From Actinospineispora eucalypti (lineage in GTDB: Bacteria; Actinomycetota; Actinomycetes; Mycobacteriales; Pseudonocardiaceae): DNA of 64,000 nt. Positions 31,395-38,756 of this stretch are shown in pieces. Both the position numbers and the translations under genes were made by a program. The notes under the pieces are model-generated. The model searched no databases. It saw nothing but the letters and a program-made list of their open reading frames with translations, and had not been told where the DNA came from. The stretch covers positions 1,984,001 through 2,048,000 of the forward strand of contig JACHMT010000001.1 in the NCBI GenBank assembly GCA_014208095.1, in the 5' to 3' direction. How positions within the stretch are numbered: the first letter of the stretch is position 1; each line of letters opens with the position of its first letter.

Positions 31395-32963
31395 ATGCAC
31401 GCTTTGTCGTTCGAGCCGTTGGCCCCGGTTTCCTACCTGGACCGGGCGGCGGCCGCGCACGGTGACCGCACCGCGGTGGTGGACGGCGGGCGGCGCTTCA
31501 GCTACGCGGAGCTGCACGACCGCTGCGGCCGGCTGGCCGGTGTACTGGCGCCGCTGGCCGGCGGGCGGCCGGTGGCGGTGCTGGCGCCGAACACCCACGT
31601 GCTGCTGGAGGCCAACTTCGGGGTGCCGTGGGCGGGGGTGCCGCTGGTCGCGGTGAACACCCGGTTGTCGGCCGGCGAGGTTCGCTACATCCTCGAGCAC
31701 TCGCGGGCCGCGGTGCTGGTGCACGACCCGGTGTTCGACGAGCTGGTCGACGCGGTGGTGGACGGCATGGCGCGGCCGCCGCGCCGGGTCCGGGCCGGCG
31801 ACGAGTACGAGCGACTGCTGGCCGGCGCCTCACCGCTGCGGGTCACGCCGGAGGACGAGCGCGCGCTGTTGTCGATCAACTACACGTCCGGCACCACCGG
31901 CCGGCCCAAGGGCGTGATGTACCACCACCGGGGCGCCTATCTGCAGGCGCTGGCCATGGTCGGGCACACCGGGCTGACGCCCAGTTCGGTGCACCTGTGG
32001 ACGCTGCCGATGTTCCACTGCAACGGCTGGTGCTTCCCCTGGGCGGTCACCGCCGCCGCGGCCACCCATGTCTGCCTGCCCAGGGTGGAGCCGGGCGAGG
32101 TCTGGCGGCTGATCCGCGAGGAGGGCGTCACGCACCTCAACGGCGCGCCCACGGTGCTGTCCATGCTGGCCTACGCATCCGAGGCCCGCCCGGTGTCGCC
32201 ACCGGTGCGGGTGGCCACCGGCGGTGCTCCGCCGTCGCCGGCCATCCTGCGCCGGATGGGGGAGCTGGGTTTCGACGTGACCCACCTCTACGGGCTCACC
32301 GAGACCTTCGGCCCGGCGATGATCTGCGACTGGCGCCCGGAGTGGGACGGCCTGGACGCCGGTGCGCAGGCCAGGCTCAAGGCCCGGCAGGGCGTGGGCA
32401 ACATGATCTCCTGCCGGGCCAGGGTGATCGACGAACGCGGCGCCGACGTGCCGGCCGACGGGGCTTCGGTCGGCGAGATCGCGCTGCGCGGCAACAACGT
32501 GATGCTCGGTTACCTGGACGAGAACGGCGGCATCGACGCCGAGGCGACCGCCCAGGCGGCGCCCGACGGCTGGTTCCGCACCGGTGACCTGGGCGTGGTG
32601 CACCCGGACGGCTACGTGGAGCTGCGGGACCGGAGCAAGGACGTGATCATCTCCGGCGGGGAGAACATCGCCAGCGTGGAGGTGGAACAGGCGATCATGG
32701 ATCACCCCGCCGTGCTGGAGGTGGCCGTGGTCGCCGCGCCCGACGAGAAGTGGGGCGAGACCCCGGCGGCCTTCGTCACCCTCCAGGAAGGCGCCGAGGT
32801 GGACGCGGCGGAGATCATCGAGCACGTGCGCGGCCGGCTGGCGCGGTTCAAGGCGCCGAGGACGGTCACCTTCGGCGAGCTGCCGAAGACGTCCACCGGG
32901 AAGGTCCAGAAGTACGTGCTCCGGGACCGGCTCTGGGCCGGCACGCAACGCCGGATTCAGTAG
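31395..32963 (+). CDS. Acyl-CoA synthetase (AMP-binding, fatty-acid type)
   Basis: A 522-residue ANL-family ligase for a medium- or long-chain acid. The phosphate-binding motif INYTSGTTGRPKGVMYHHRG, the TLPMFHCNGWCFPW segment (as in AlkK/FadD-type enzymes), the adenylation motif HLYGLTETFGPA, GWFRTGDLG, the hinge DRSKDVIISGGENI and the catalytic lysine in LPKTSTGKVQK are all present. GGGAGGAA lies 6 nt before the ATG. It stands alone between convergently placed slipin and DeoR genes. The chain length preferred cannot be determined. Confidence 0.9.
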   Translation: MHALSFEPLAPVSYLDRAAAAHGDRTAVVDGGRRFSYAELHDRCGRLAGVLAPLAGGRPVAVLAPNTHVLLEANFGVPWAGVPLVAVNTRLSAGEVRYILEHSRAAVLVHDPVFDELVDAVVDGMARPPRRVRAGDEYERLLAGASPLRVTPEDERALLSINYTSGTTGRPKGVMYHHRGAYLQALAMVGHTGLTPSSVHLWTLPMFHCNGWCFPWAVTAAAATHVCLPRVEPGEVWRLIREEGVTHLNGAPTVLSMLAYASEARPVSPPVRVATGGAPPSPAILRRMGELGFDVTHLYGLTETFGPAMICDWRPEWDGLDAGAQARLKARQGVGNMISCRARVIDERGADVPADGASVGEIALRGNNVMLGYLDENGGIDAEATAQAAPDGWFRTGDLGVVHPDGYVELRDRSKDVIISGGENIASVEVEQAIMDHPAVLEVAVVAAPDEKWGETPAAFVTLQEGAEVDAAEIIEHVRGRLARFKAPRTVTFGELPKTSTGKVQKYVLRDRLWAGTQRRIQ

Positions 32964-32967
32964 CCGC

Positions 32968-33723
32968 TCAGGCGGTGACCATCGAGATGCCCAGGTCGCG
33001 CAGCCTCTGCACGGTGGGGTCATCGTCCCGCGCGTCGGTGATCACGCCGGCGACCTCGGACCAGGGGAGGACCGTGAACCGGGACGCGGTGCCGATCTTC
33101 TCCGAGCTGGCCAGCACGTAGGTGTCGGCGGCCCGCCGCGCCAGCGCCCGTTTCATGGCGGCTTCCTCGGCGTCCCCGGTGGTGAGCCCGGCGTCCGGGT
33201 GCACGCCAGTGACGCCGAGCAGGAACAGGTCGGCGTGCACGGTTTCGGCCGCTTCCACGGCGGCGGCCCCGCAGGCCACCACCGAGTGTTTGAACAGCCG
33301 TCCACCGATCATGAACACCTCGACGTCGCGGTGTCCCACCAGGGCGGCGGCCACGGTCGGGCTGTGCGTGACCACGGTTGCCCGCAGGTCCGCCGGCAGC
33401 GCGTGCACCACGGCGAGCGCGGTGGTGCCGCCGTCCAGGATGGCCGTGCCGCCGGGCCGGATGAGCTCGGCCGCCGCCCGCGCCACGCGCTGCTTTCCAG
33501 GGACCGAGATCTCCCGCCGGGCCGCGTAGTCGTTGACGGCGGGGGAAACCGGCAGTGCGCCGCCGTACACGCGCTGGCAGTGGCCCGAGGCGGCCAGGTC
33601 GCGCAGGTCCCGGCGGAGGGTGTCCTCCGATACGTCGAGCTCAGCGGCCAGATCCTTGGCGACCACCCGTCCTTCCGTCCGCAGGCGGGTCAGGATCACG
33701 TCTCGACGCTGGGCCGCGAGCAT
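32968..33723 (-). CDS. DeoR-family regulator
   Basis: A 251-residue DeoR/GlpR-type repressor. The N-terminal HTH (RRDVILTRLRTEGRVVAKDL, VSEDTLRRDLRDLA) is followed by the sugar-phosphate-sensing domain with AILDGGTTALAVVHAL, VFMIGGRLFKHSVVACG, DLFLLGVTGVHPDAGLTT and a YVLASSEKIG segment. Ligands in this family are usually phosphorylated sugars. It is divergent from the DUF4406 gene at 33773; tandem repeats in the 49-bp gap suggest it represses both. Confidence 0.9.
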   Translation of the reverse strand: MLAAQRRDVILTRLRTEGRVVAKDLAAELDVSEDTLRRDLRDLAASGHCQRVYGGALPVSPAVNDYAARREISVPGKQRVARAAAELIRPGGTAILDGGTTALAVVHALPADLRATVVTHSPTVAAALVGHRDVEVFMIGGRLFKHSVVACGAAAVEAAETVHADLFLLGVTGVHPDAGLTTGDAEEAAMKRALARRAADTYVLASSEKIGTASRFTVLPWSEVAGVITDARDDDPTVQRLRDLGISMVTA

Positions 33724-33772
33724 GCACGTTTCTCCTTGTTTATGCGTGTTTCTCTACGTTATCGTGCCGAGT
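33724..33772. promoter_or_regulatory. Divergent deoR/DUF4406 promoter with tandem operator repeats
   Basis: Two imperfect ~21-bp direct repeats sharing CGTTTCTC/GTGTTTCTC cores fill the gap. TTGTTT (33736-33741) and TATCGT (33760-33765) form a rightward promoter with an 18-bp spacer; the GTG at 33773 follows after 7 nt, so the rightward mRNA is probably leaderless. Confidence 0.5.
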
Positions 33773-34144
33773 GTGGATGAACCAATGATGATCCTGATTG
33801 CCGGGCCGTATCGATCCGGTACCGGCGACCGTCCCGAGCTGCTCGCCCGGAACCTGTCCCGGCTGGAGGAAGCGGCCTGGCCGATCTTCGAGGCCGGGCA
33901 CCTGCCGATGATCGGCGAATGGGTCGCGCTCCCGGTGCTGCGCGGCGCCGGCGGCACCGGGGTGGCGGACCCCATCGCCGAACAGATCATGTATCCCACC
34001 GCGAACCGGCTGCTCCGCCGCCACTGCCAGGCCGTACTGCGCCTGCCGGGCGAGTCGACCGGTGCGGACCAGGACGTGGCGCTGGCCCGCGAACGCGGCC
34101 TGCCGGTCTACCACCGGCTCGAGGACATTCCACGAAGCCGCTGA
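33773..34144 (+). CDS. DUF4406 family protein (nucleoside deoxyribosyltransferase-like fold)
   Basis: A 123-residue protein starting with GTG 7 nt after a TATCGT box (an ATG at 33785 is the alternative). MMILIAGPYRSGTGDRPEL, the FEAGHLPMIGEWVALPVL block, and GESTGADQDVALARERGLPV match DUF4406, a Rossmann-like relative of nucleoside 2-deoxyribosyltransferases. Its reaction is not established. The divergent DeoR suggests induction by a sugar or nucleoside catabolite. Confidence 0.8.
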   Translation: MDEPMMILIAGPYRSGTGDRPELLARNLSRLEEAAWPIFEAGHLPMIGEWVALPVLRGAGGTGVADPIAEQIMYPTANRLLRRHCQAVLRLPGESTGADQDVALARERGLPVYHRLEDIPRSR

Positions 34145-34162
34145 GGCAGCGCTCCTACCAGG

Positions 34163-34855
34163 TCAGAAGTCGAACCGGGGCGCGGTTCGGCTGAGCACGG
34201 TGGTGGGCGGGTCGATCGACCAGATCTTGGTGAGGCTGTCCGCCAGTTCGGAGGTGAGGTCGGCGAGGTCGTCGGCCGCCGAGGGGTGCAGGCCTTCGGC
34301 GACGATGAGCGCCCGGCCGGTGCCGGCCCGGATGGCGGACCGGCCGCTCTGCCGGTTCGACCAGCGGCGCGCGTGGGCGTACCCGGCGCCGTCCGCGAAG
34401 ATCACCTCGCCCGCCCCGGGGCGCTCGGCGGTTTCGCCGAACGTCACGTAGGTCTCGTCGCCGACGGCGTACCGGACCTCCAGGTGATCGGTGACCGCCG
34501 CCAGGTCGAAGGCGGCCACCGGGACCGCGTAGGCCAGCGACACCGCGTTGCACAGGTCCACCAGCGGGTGGATCCGGGGCAGCGACCCTTCCTTGGCGAA
34601 GCGCCGCAGCAGCGACTCCGACGCGCACCGGTACTGCGTGGGCTTGAGCCCCATCCGCGTGAACACCCGGCGCCAGGCCTGGATCTCCGGCAGTTGCCCC
34701 GCCGGAGTCGTGGCCAGTCGCGCCGAGGCGCGCTGCTCGAACCGTTCGATGATCTCTTCGGGGCGCGGGTCGCCGGTGATGCGCTCGGCCAGCAGGGCCA
34801 CCGGCACCAACTGGGGGAAGTCGCGCCAGACCTCGTCGGCGTGCTGGAAGTACAC
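34163..34855 (-). CDS. B3/B4 tRNA-binding-domain protein
   Basis: A 230-residue protein with the B3/B4 fold of the phenylalanyl-tRNA synthetase beta chain, as found in stand-alone proteins that probably edit or bind aminoacyl-tRNAs. Landmarks are WRRVFTRMGLKPTQYRCASE, SLPRIHPLVDLCNAVSLAY and the C-terminal DDLADLTSELADSLTKIW. The GTG at 34855 follows TACCTT on the reverse strand by 7 nt (leaderless pattern) and gives the usual N-terminus; the frame extends to 34945 without support. Its upstream region borders the inverted-repeat element at 34946. Confidence 0.82.
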   Translation of the reverse strand: MYFQHADEVWRDFPQLVPVALLAERITGDPRPEEIIERFEQRASARLATTPAGQLPEIQAWRRVFTRMGLKPTQYRCASESLLRRFAKEGSLPRIHPLVDLCNAVSLAYAVPVAAFDLAAVTDHLEVRYAVGDETYVTFGETAERPGAGEVIFADGAGYAHARRWSNRQSGRSAIRAGTGRALIVAEGLHPSAADDLADLTSELADSLTKIWSIDPPTTVLSRTAPRFDF

Positions 34856-34945
34856 GCCGGCCAAGGTAGACCATCTGGCAGGGTGAAGCCCGTGCCTGAC
34901 CTCACCGCGCGGCAGGCGGAGTCGATCGCCGAGCCGGAGGAGCAC

Positions 34946-35286
34946 GACGGTTCTGAAGATCGGCTTGGACGGCCGCGGCTGGGTGGTCTGCCGCGGCTCC
35001 GGCGCGGCCGTTGCGTCGGTTCGGACTGACGGTTACGGAACGTAGCCATTGCTCGGTCGGGTTTGGCGGGCGTTCGTTCACGGCATCCACCTCAGCGGGG
35101 TTTGATCTCCGGGTTGACCCCGCTCAGGTGGATGTCGACGACCTGAACCGGCCCGAAGCCCACCGGATCCCTTCTCGGTCGTCACACTGCGTACCCGAGC
35201 CCCGCCCGCACCCCACGCAACGGCCGAGCCGGAGCCGCGGCGGACCGCCCAGCCGCGGCCGTCCAAGCCGATCTCTAAACCGTCAC
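34946..35286. mobile_element. MITE-like element with ~70-bp inverted arms (copy A)
   Basis: The left arm (about 34946-35014) and the right arm (about 35215-35286) are near-perfect reverse complements, with roughly 3 mismatches in the 59-bp core (GATCGGCTTGGACGGCCGCG...). The centre holds a second hairpin: CATCCACCTCAGCGGGGT (35084-35101) and ACCCCGCTCAGGTGGATG (35117-35134), one mismatch in 18. No transposase frame is present. Related copies lie near 53.86 and 61.2 kb. The right end coincides with the stop of a truncated HxlR gene. Confidence 0.7.
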
Positions 35287-35575
35287 CCGCGCACCTGCCG
35301 GACCGGGGCCGACCTTCCCGTTCCGCCAGGCCGGGCCGAGGCGCGCGACCCGGCCGAGGCCTCCAGCTCGCGCAGGCGGCTGGCCAGCATCCGGTCGGTC
35401 ATCGCCGGGATCGCGTCGCGGATCTCGGCGAACCGGCCGGTTCCCAACAGGAGCTGGCGGAGGATGACCCCCGTCCACCTCCGCCCGATCAACTCGATGG
35501 CGTGGTGGTAAGCGGGGCAGAAGCTGGCCCCGCCGCCGGCCCGTACCCGCGGCGGCGTTTGCTCTTTACGCTGGT
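35283..35575 (-). pseudogene. Truncated HxlR-family regulator
   Basis: The reverse frame reads FCPAYHHAIELIGRRWTGVI, LLLGTGRFAEIRDAIP and TDRMLASRLRELEA, unmistakable for the first two-thirds of an HxlR winged-helix regulator. After RELEA (near 35360) the homology stops and an unrelated Arg/Gly/Pro sequence ends at a TGA in the edge of the inverted-repeat element. No ATG, GTG or TTG lies in a sensible place at the front, so both ends are defective. Insertion or excision of the element is a likely cause. Confidence 0.7.
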
Positions 35576-35611
35576 GAGGAATGTTCGCCGCCGATCCGAG
35601 GAACGGTTTCG

Positions 35612-35908
35612 ATGAGCGAGTTGATCCTGCACCGCCCGAAGACCCTCGCCTCGGGCGTCGGCCGCAAGATCCACATACGTCTCGACGACCGCCAGGTCGC
35701 CGACCTGGAGCTCGGCGCCACGGCCCGCGTGCCGGCCACGCCCGGCCCCCACCAGCTGAAGGCCCAGTGCATGCCGTTGACCAGTGGCGAGTTCACCTTC
35801 ATCCTCGCCGCCCGGGAGACGCTGCGCGTGCTGGTCTACGTGACCGCGCTCGACGAGCTGGAGATCCAGCTCGACGAAGATCCCGATCGGTCCGCCCCGC
35901 CCCCGTGA
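35612..35908 (+). CDS. Small beta-rich hypothetical protein
   Basis: A 98-residue cytosolic protein without signal peptide. Alternating strands such as RKIHIRLDDRQVADLELG and TPGPHQLKAQCMPL, then FTFILAARETLRVLVYVTAL, suggest a small beta-sandwich; the PGPHQLKA turn recalls PEGA-like modules. GAGGAA lies 10 nt before the ATG. Its upstream region includes the dead HxlR gene, which may once have been its divergent regulator. No function can be assigned. Confidence 0.6.
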   Translation: MSELILHRPKTLASGVGRKIHIRLDDRQVADLELGATARVPATPGPHQLKAQCMPLTSGEFTFILAARETLRVLVYVTALDELEIQLDEDPDRSAPPP

Positions 35909-36625
35909 TCAGGGCGCCGGCGGTTCGGGGACGCCGGCGAGCATCGCGGTGGTTGCTTCGGAGATGATGTCCGCCATGGCGGCCCGGGCGGCCTCGGCGT
36001 CCCCCGCCCGCACCGCCTGCGCGACGTCGCCGTGCAGCCGGATGGCCAGCGGCTCGGGGTTGGCCGGCATGAGGTGGTGGTGGGTGCGCCCGACCAGCAC
36101 CTCGGCCAGGACGTCGGCCAGCGCGGCCAGCATCTCGTTGCCGGAGGCTTCCAACAGCGCCCGGTGGAAGCGGATGTCGGCTTCCAGGTAGGCCTCCAGG
36201 TCGCCGGAGCGGCCGTGCACGGCCATGTCCATCACGGCGCCGGTGAGGTCGCCGCACTGCTCGGGAGTGGCCCGGGTGGCGGCGAGCGCGGCGGCCACCG
36301 GTTCGATGCCGCTGCGCAGCTCGGACAGCGAACGCAGCTGGGCGGCGCGGTCCCTGCCCCGCAGGCGCCAGCGGATGACCCGGGGGTCGTAGACGTTCCA
36401 CCGGGCGCGCGGCTCGACGGTGAGCCCGACGCGGCGGCGGCTGCTGAGCATCCCCATCGACTCCAGGACGCGCACCGCCTCGCGCGTCACCGTGCGCGAC
36501 ACCCCGAACTCGCGGGCCAGCTCCTCGGTGCGCAGCACCCGCCCCTCCGGCAGGGCGCCGTCGACGAGCTGTTGCCCGAGGGCGTCCAGTACGTCGCCGT
36601 GCAGCGCGCTGACGGGGGTGGTCAC
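35909..36625 (-). CDS. GntR/FadR-type regulator of the gluconate genes
   Basis: A 238-residue GntR regulator of the FCD subfamily. The winged helix covers ~8-75 (VLDALGQQLVDGALPEGRVL, LAREFGVSRTVTREAVRVLE). The FCD ligand domain has ADIRFHRALLEASGN with its metal-binding histidine and a late RLHGDVAQAVRAGD. It is divergent from gluconokinase and the GntP permease, so gluconate or 6-phosphogluconate is the expected effector. The promoter region between them contains short palindromes. Confidence 0.88.
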   Translation of the reverse strand: MTTPVSALHGDVLDALGQQLVDGALPEGRVLRTEELAREFGVSRTVTREAVRVLESMGMLSSRRRVGLTVEPRARWNVYDPRVIRWRLRGRDRAAQLRSLSELRSGIEPVAAALAATRATPEQCGDLTGAVMDMAVHGRSGDLEAYLEADIRFHRALLEASGNEMLAALADVLAEVLVGRTHHHLMPANPEPLAIRLHGDVAQAVRAGDAEAARAAMADIISEATTAMLAGVPEPPAP

Positions 36626-36748
36626 GGGTCAATATTGGCATCTCCTGAGAGTTAAGTACGATCTATATCGATACAGACTTGAATAAGTCATATTTATTGC
36701 CGCATCCTCGAGGGCACCCCGGTCGGGGTCCACGAGAGGACCGCAACG
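36626..36748. promoter_or_regulatory. Divergent gluconate promoter region
   Basis: This AT-rich 123-bp gap contains the palindrome TATCGATA (36666-36673) and an AATAA-N7-TTATT-like inverted pair near 36684-36701. These are candidate GntR operator sites; exact boxes are uncertain. Confidence 0.4.
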
Positions 36749-37288
36749 ATGCCCGTCCGTTCTTTTGAAGCCAGCCCACCGCTGCTCGTCGTCATGGGCG
36801 TCTCCGGCTCCGGCAAGTCGACGGTCGGCGCGGAGCTCGCCGCCCGCCTGCGGCTGCCCTTCGCCGACGCCGACGACTTCCACCCGGCGGCCAACATCGC
36901 CAAGATGTCCGCCGGCGTGCCGCTCGCCGACGCCGACCGGCGCCCGTGGCTGCGCCTCCTCGGCGACTGGTTGGCCGGGCGCGCGGTCACCGGCGCGGTG
37001 CTGAGCTGCTCGGCCCTCAAGCGCCGCTACCGGGACCGGCTGCGCGCCGCCGCGCCCTCGGTGACCTTCCTGCACCTGGCCGGTCCGCCCGAGGTGATCG
37101 CCCGCCGGGTCGCCGGGCGCCTTGACCACTTCATGCCGTCGTCGCTGGTCCGGTCGCAGTACGCCGCGCTCGAGCCGTTGCGGGCCGACGAGGCCGGCGT
37201 GACCCTCGACCTGGGCCTGCCGGTCGAGGAGCTGGTGGGGCAATGCCTCGCCGCGCTGGACGGCCACCCGGTCCGGATGGGGGCGTGA
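36749..37288 (+). CDS. gntK: Gluconokinase
   Basis: A 179-residue P-loop kinase that phosphorylates gluconate to 6-phosphogluconate for the pentose phosphate pathway. The Walker A motif MGVSGSGKSTVG, the substrate region DADDFHPAANIAKM, SCSALKRRYRDRLR and the HFMPSSLVRSQ block are all typical of GntK/IdnK. The length is normal for the family. The stop overlaps the GntP start by GTGA, so uptake and phosphorylation are translationally coupled. The divergent GntR protein is the obvious regulator. Confidence 0.93.
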   Translation: MPVRSFEASPPLLVVMGVSGSGKSTVGAELAARLRLPFADADDFHPAANIAKMSAGVPLADADRRPWLRLLGDWLAGRAVTGAVLSCSALKRRYRDRLRAAAPSVTFLHLAGPPEVIARRVAGRLDHFMPSSLVRSQYAALEPLRADEAGVTLDLGLPVEELVGQCLAALDGHPVRMGA

Positions 37289-38700
37289 TCACCGTGCTCA
37301 CTTCGGTCCTGGCCCAGGCGGCCGCCGCGCCCGCCCCGGGGGCCCGCGTGATCGTCGCCGCGCTGGTGGGCATAGCGATCATCGTCGTGCTGATCACCCG
37401 GCTCAAGATCCACCCGTTCCTCGCGCTCACCCTCGGTTCGCTGGCCGTCGCGCTGATCGCCGGACTGCCCATCGCCACCGCCGTGGAGAGCTTCAGCAGC
37501 GGGTTCGGTTCCACGGCCGCCGGGGTCGGCACGCTGATCGCGCTGGGCGCGATGTTCGGCAAGCTGCTCGCCGACTCCGGCGGCGCCGACCAGATCGTGG
37601 ACACCATCGTCGGGCACGCCGGCCCGCGCACGCTGCCGTGGGCGATGGCCGCCGTCGGCGCGCTCATCGGGCTGCCGATGTTCTTCGAGATCGGCCTGGT
37701 GCTGCTCATCCCGGTGATCTTCCTGGTGGCCCGCCGGTCCGGGCTCTCGCTGATCCGCGTCGGGGTGCCGGCGCTGGCCGGGCTGTCGGTCATGCACGGC
37801 CTGGTGCCCCCGCACCCCGGCCCGCTGGTGGCGATCACCGCGCTGAACGCCAACCTCGGCATCACGCTGCTGTTCGGCGTGCTGGTCGCCATCCCGACCG
37901 TGGTGATCGCCGGGCCGTTGTTCGCCCGCTACGCCGACCGCTGGGTGCCGGCGCCGCCTCCCGAACTGTTCAGCGCCCCCGCGCCGGACGACGAGCCGCC
38001 GGCCGGTGGTGGCGGCACCCGGACCGCGACCCGCCGGCCCACCTTCGCGGTCACGCTGACCACGGTGCTGCTGCCGGTCGTGCTGATGATGGGCAAGGCG
38101 CTGGCCGACATCTTCCTGGCCAAGGGCAACGGCGTGCGGAGCGTGCTCGACTTCCTGGGTACTCCACTGATCGCCCTGCTCATCGCGGTCGTGGTGGCCA
38201 TGTACACGTTCGGGGTGGGCCTCGGCGCCGACCTGAGGGAGGTGGCGGGCTCCATCGAGCGGTCGCTGCCGCCGATCGCCGGGATCCTGCTCATCGTGGC
38301 CGCCGGCGGCGGTTTCAAGCAGATCCTGGTCGACTCGAAGATCGGCAACCTGCTGGCCAGCTGGGTGGACGGCACCGGCGCCACCGTGCTGGTGCTGGCC
38401 TGGCTGGTGGCGGTGGGCATCCGGCTGGCCACCGGCTCGGCCACGGTGGCCACGGTGACGGCCTCCGGCCTGCTGGCCCCGCTGGCGGCGAACCTCGACC
38501 CGGCGCACACCTCGCTGCTGGTCCTGGCCATCGGCGCCGGCTCGCTGTTCTTCTCGCACGTCAACGACGCCGGATTCTGGATGGTCAAGGAGTACTTCGG
38601 GCTCAGCATCGGCCAGACCATCAAGACCTGGTCGCTGATGGAGACCATCATCTCCGTGGTCGGGCTGGTGTTGGTCATCCCGCTCGCCCTGTTGCTCTGA
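37285..38700 (+). CDS. gntP: GntP-family gluconate permease
   Basis: A 471-residue gluconate:H+ symporter with 12 or more membrane helices. The N-terminal FLALTLGSLAVALIAGLPIA, the GSTAAGVGTLIALGAMFGKL-like block, AGLSVMHGLVPPHPGPLVA and the C-terminal SHVNDAGFWMVKEYFGLS are hallmark segments of GntP/GntT. The GTG start overlaps the gntK stop. A cytoplasmic loop near residue 235 is Pro/Gly-rich and longer than usual. Confidence 0.93.
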   Translation: MITVLTSVLAQAAAAPAPGARVIVAALVGIAIIVVLITRLKIHPFLALTLGSLAVALIAGLPIATAVESFSSGFGSTAAGVGTLIALGAMFGKLLADSGGADQIVDTIVGHAGPRTLPWAMAAVGALIGLPMFFEIGLVLLIPVIFLVARRSGLSLIRVGVPALAGLSVMHGLVPPHPGPLVAITALNANLGITLLFGVLVAIPTVVIAGPLFARYADRWVPAPPPELFSAPAPDDEPPAGGGGTRTATRRPTFAVTLTTVLLPVVLMMGKALADIFLAKGNGVRSVLDFLGTPLIALLIAVVVAMYTFGVGLGADLREVAGSIERSLPPIAGILLIVAAGGGFKQILVDSKIGNLLASWVDGTGATVLVLAWLVAVGIRLATGSATVATVTASGLLAPLAANLDPAHTSLLVLAIGAGSLFFSHVNDAGFWMVKEYFGLSIGQTIKTWSLMETIISVVGLVLVIPLALLL

Positions 38701-38756
38701 ACCTCGATCAGCACGTCTCCTGCGCGCGGGGGGCCGGAACCAGTAACGTCTGGCGA

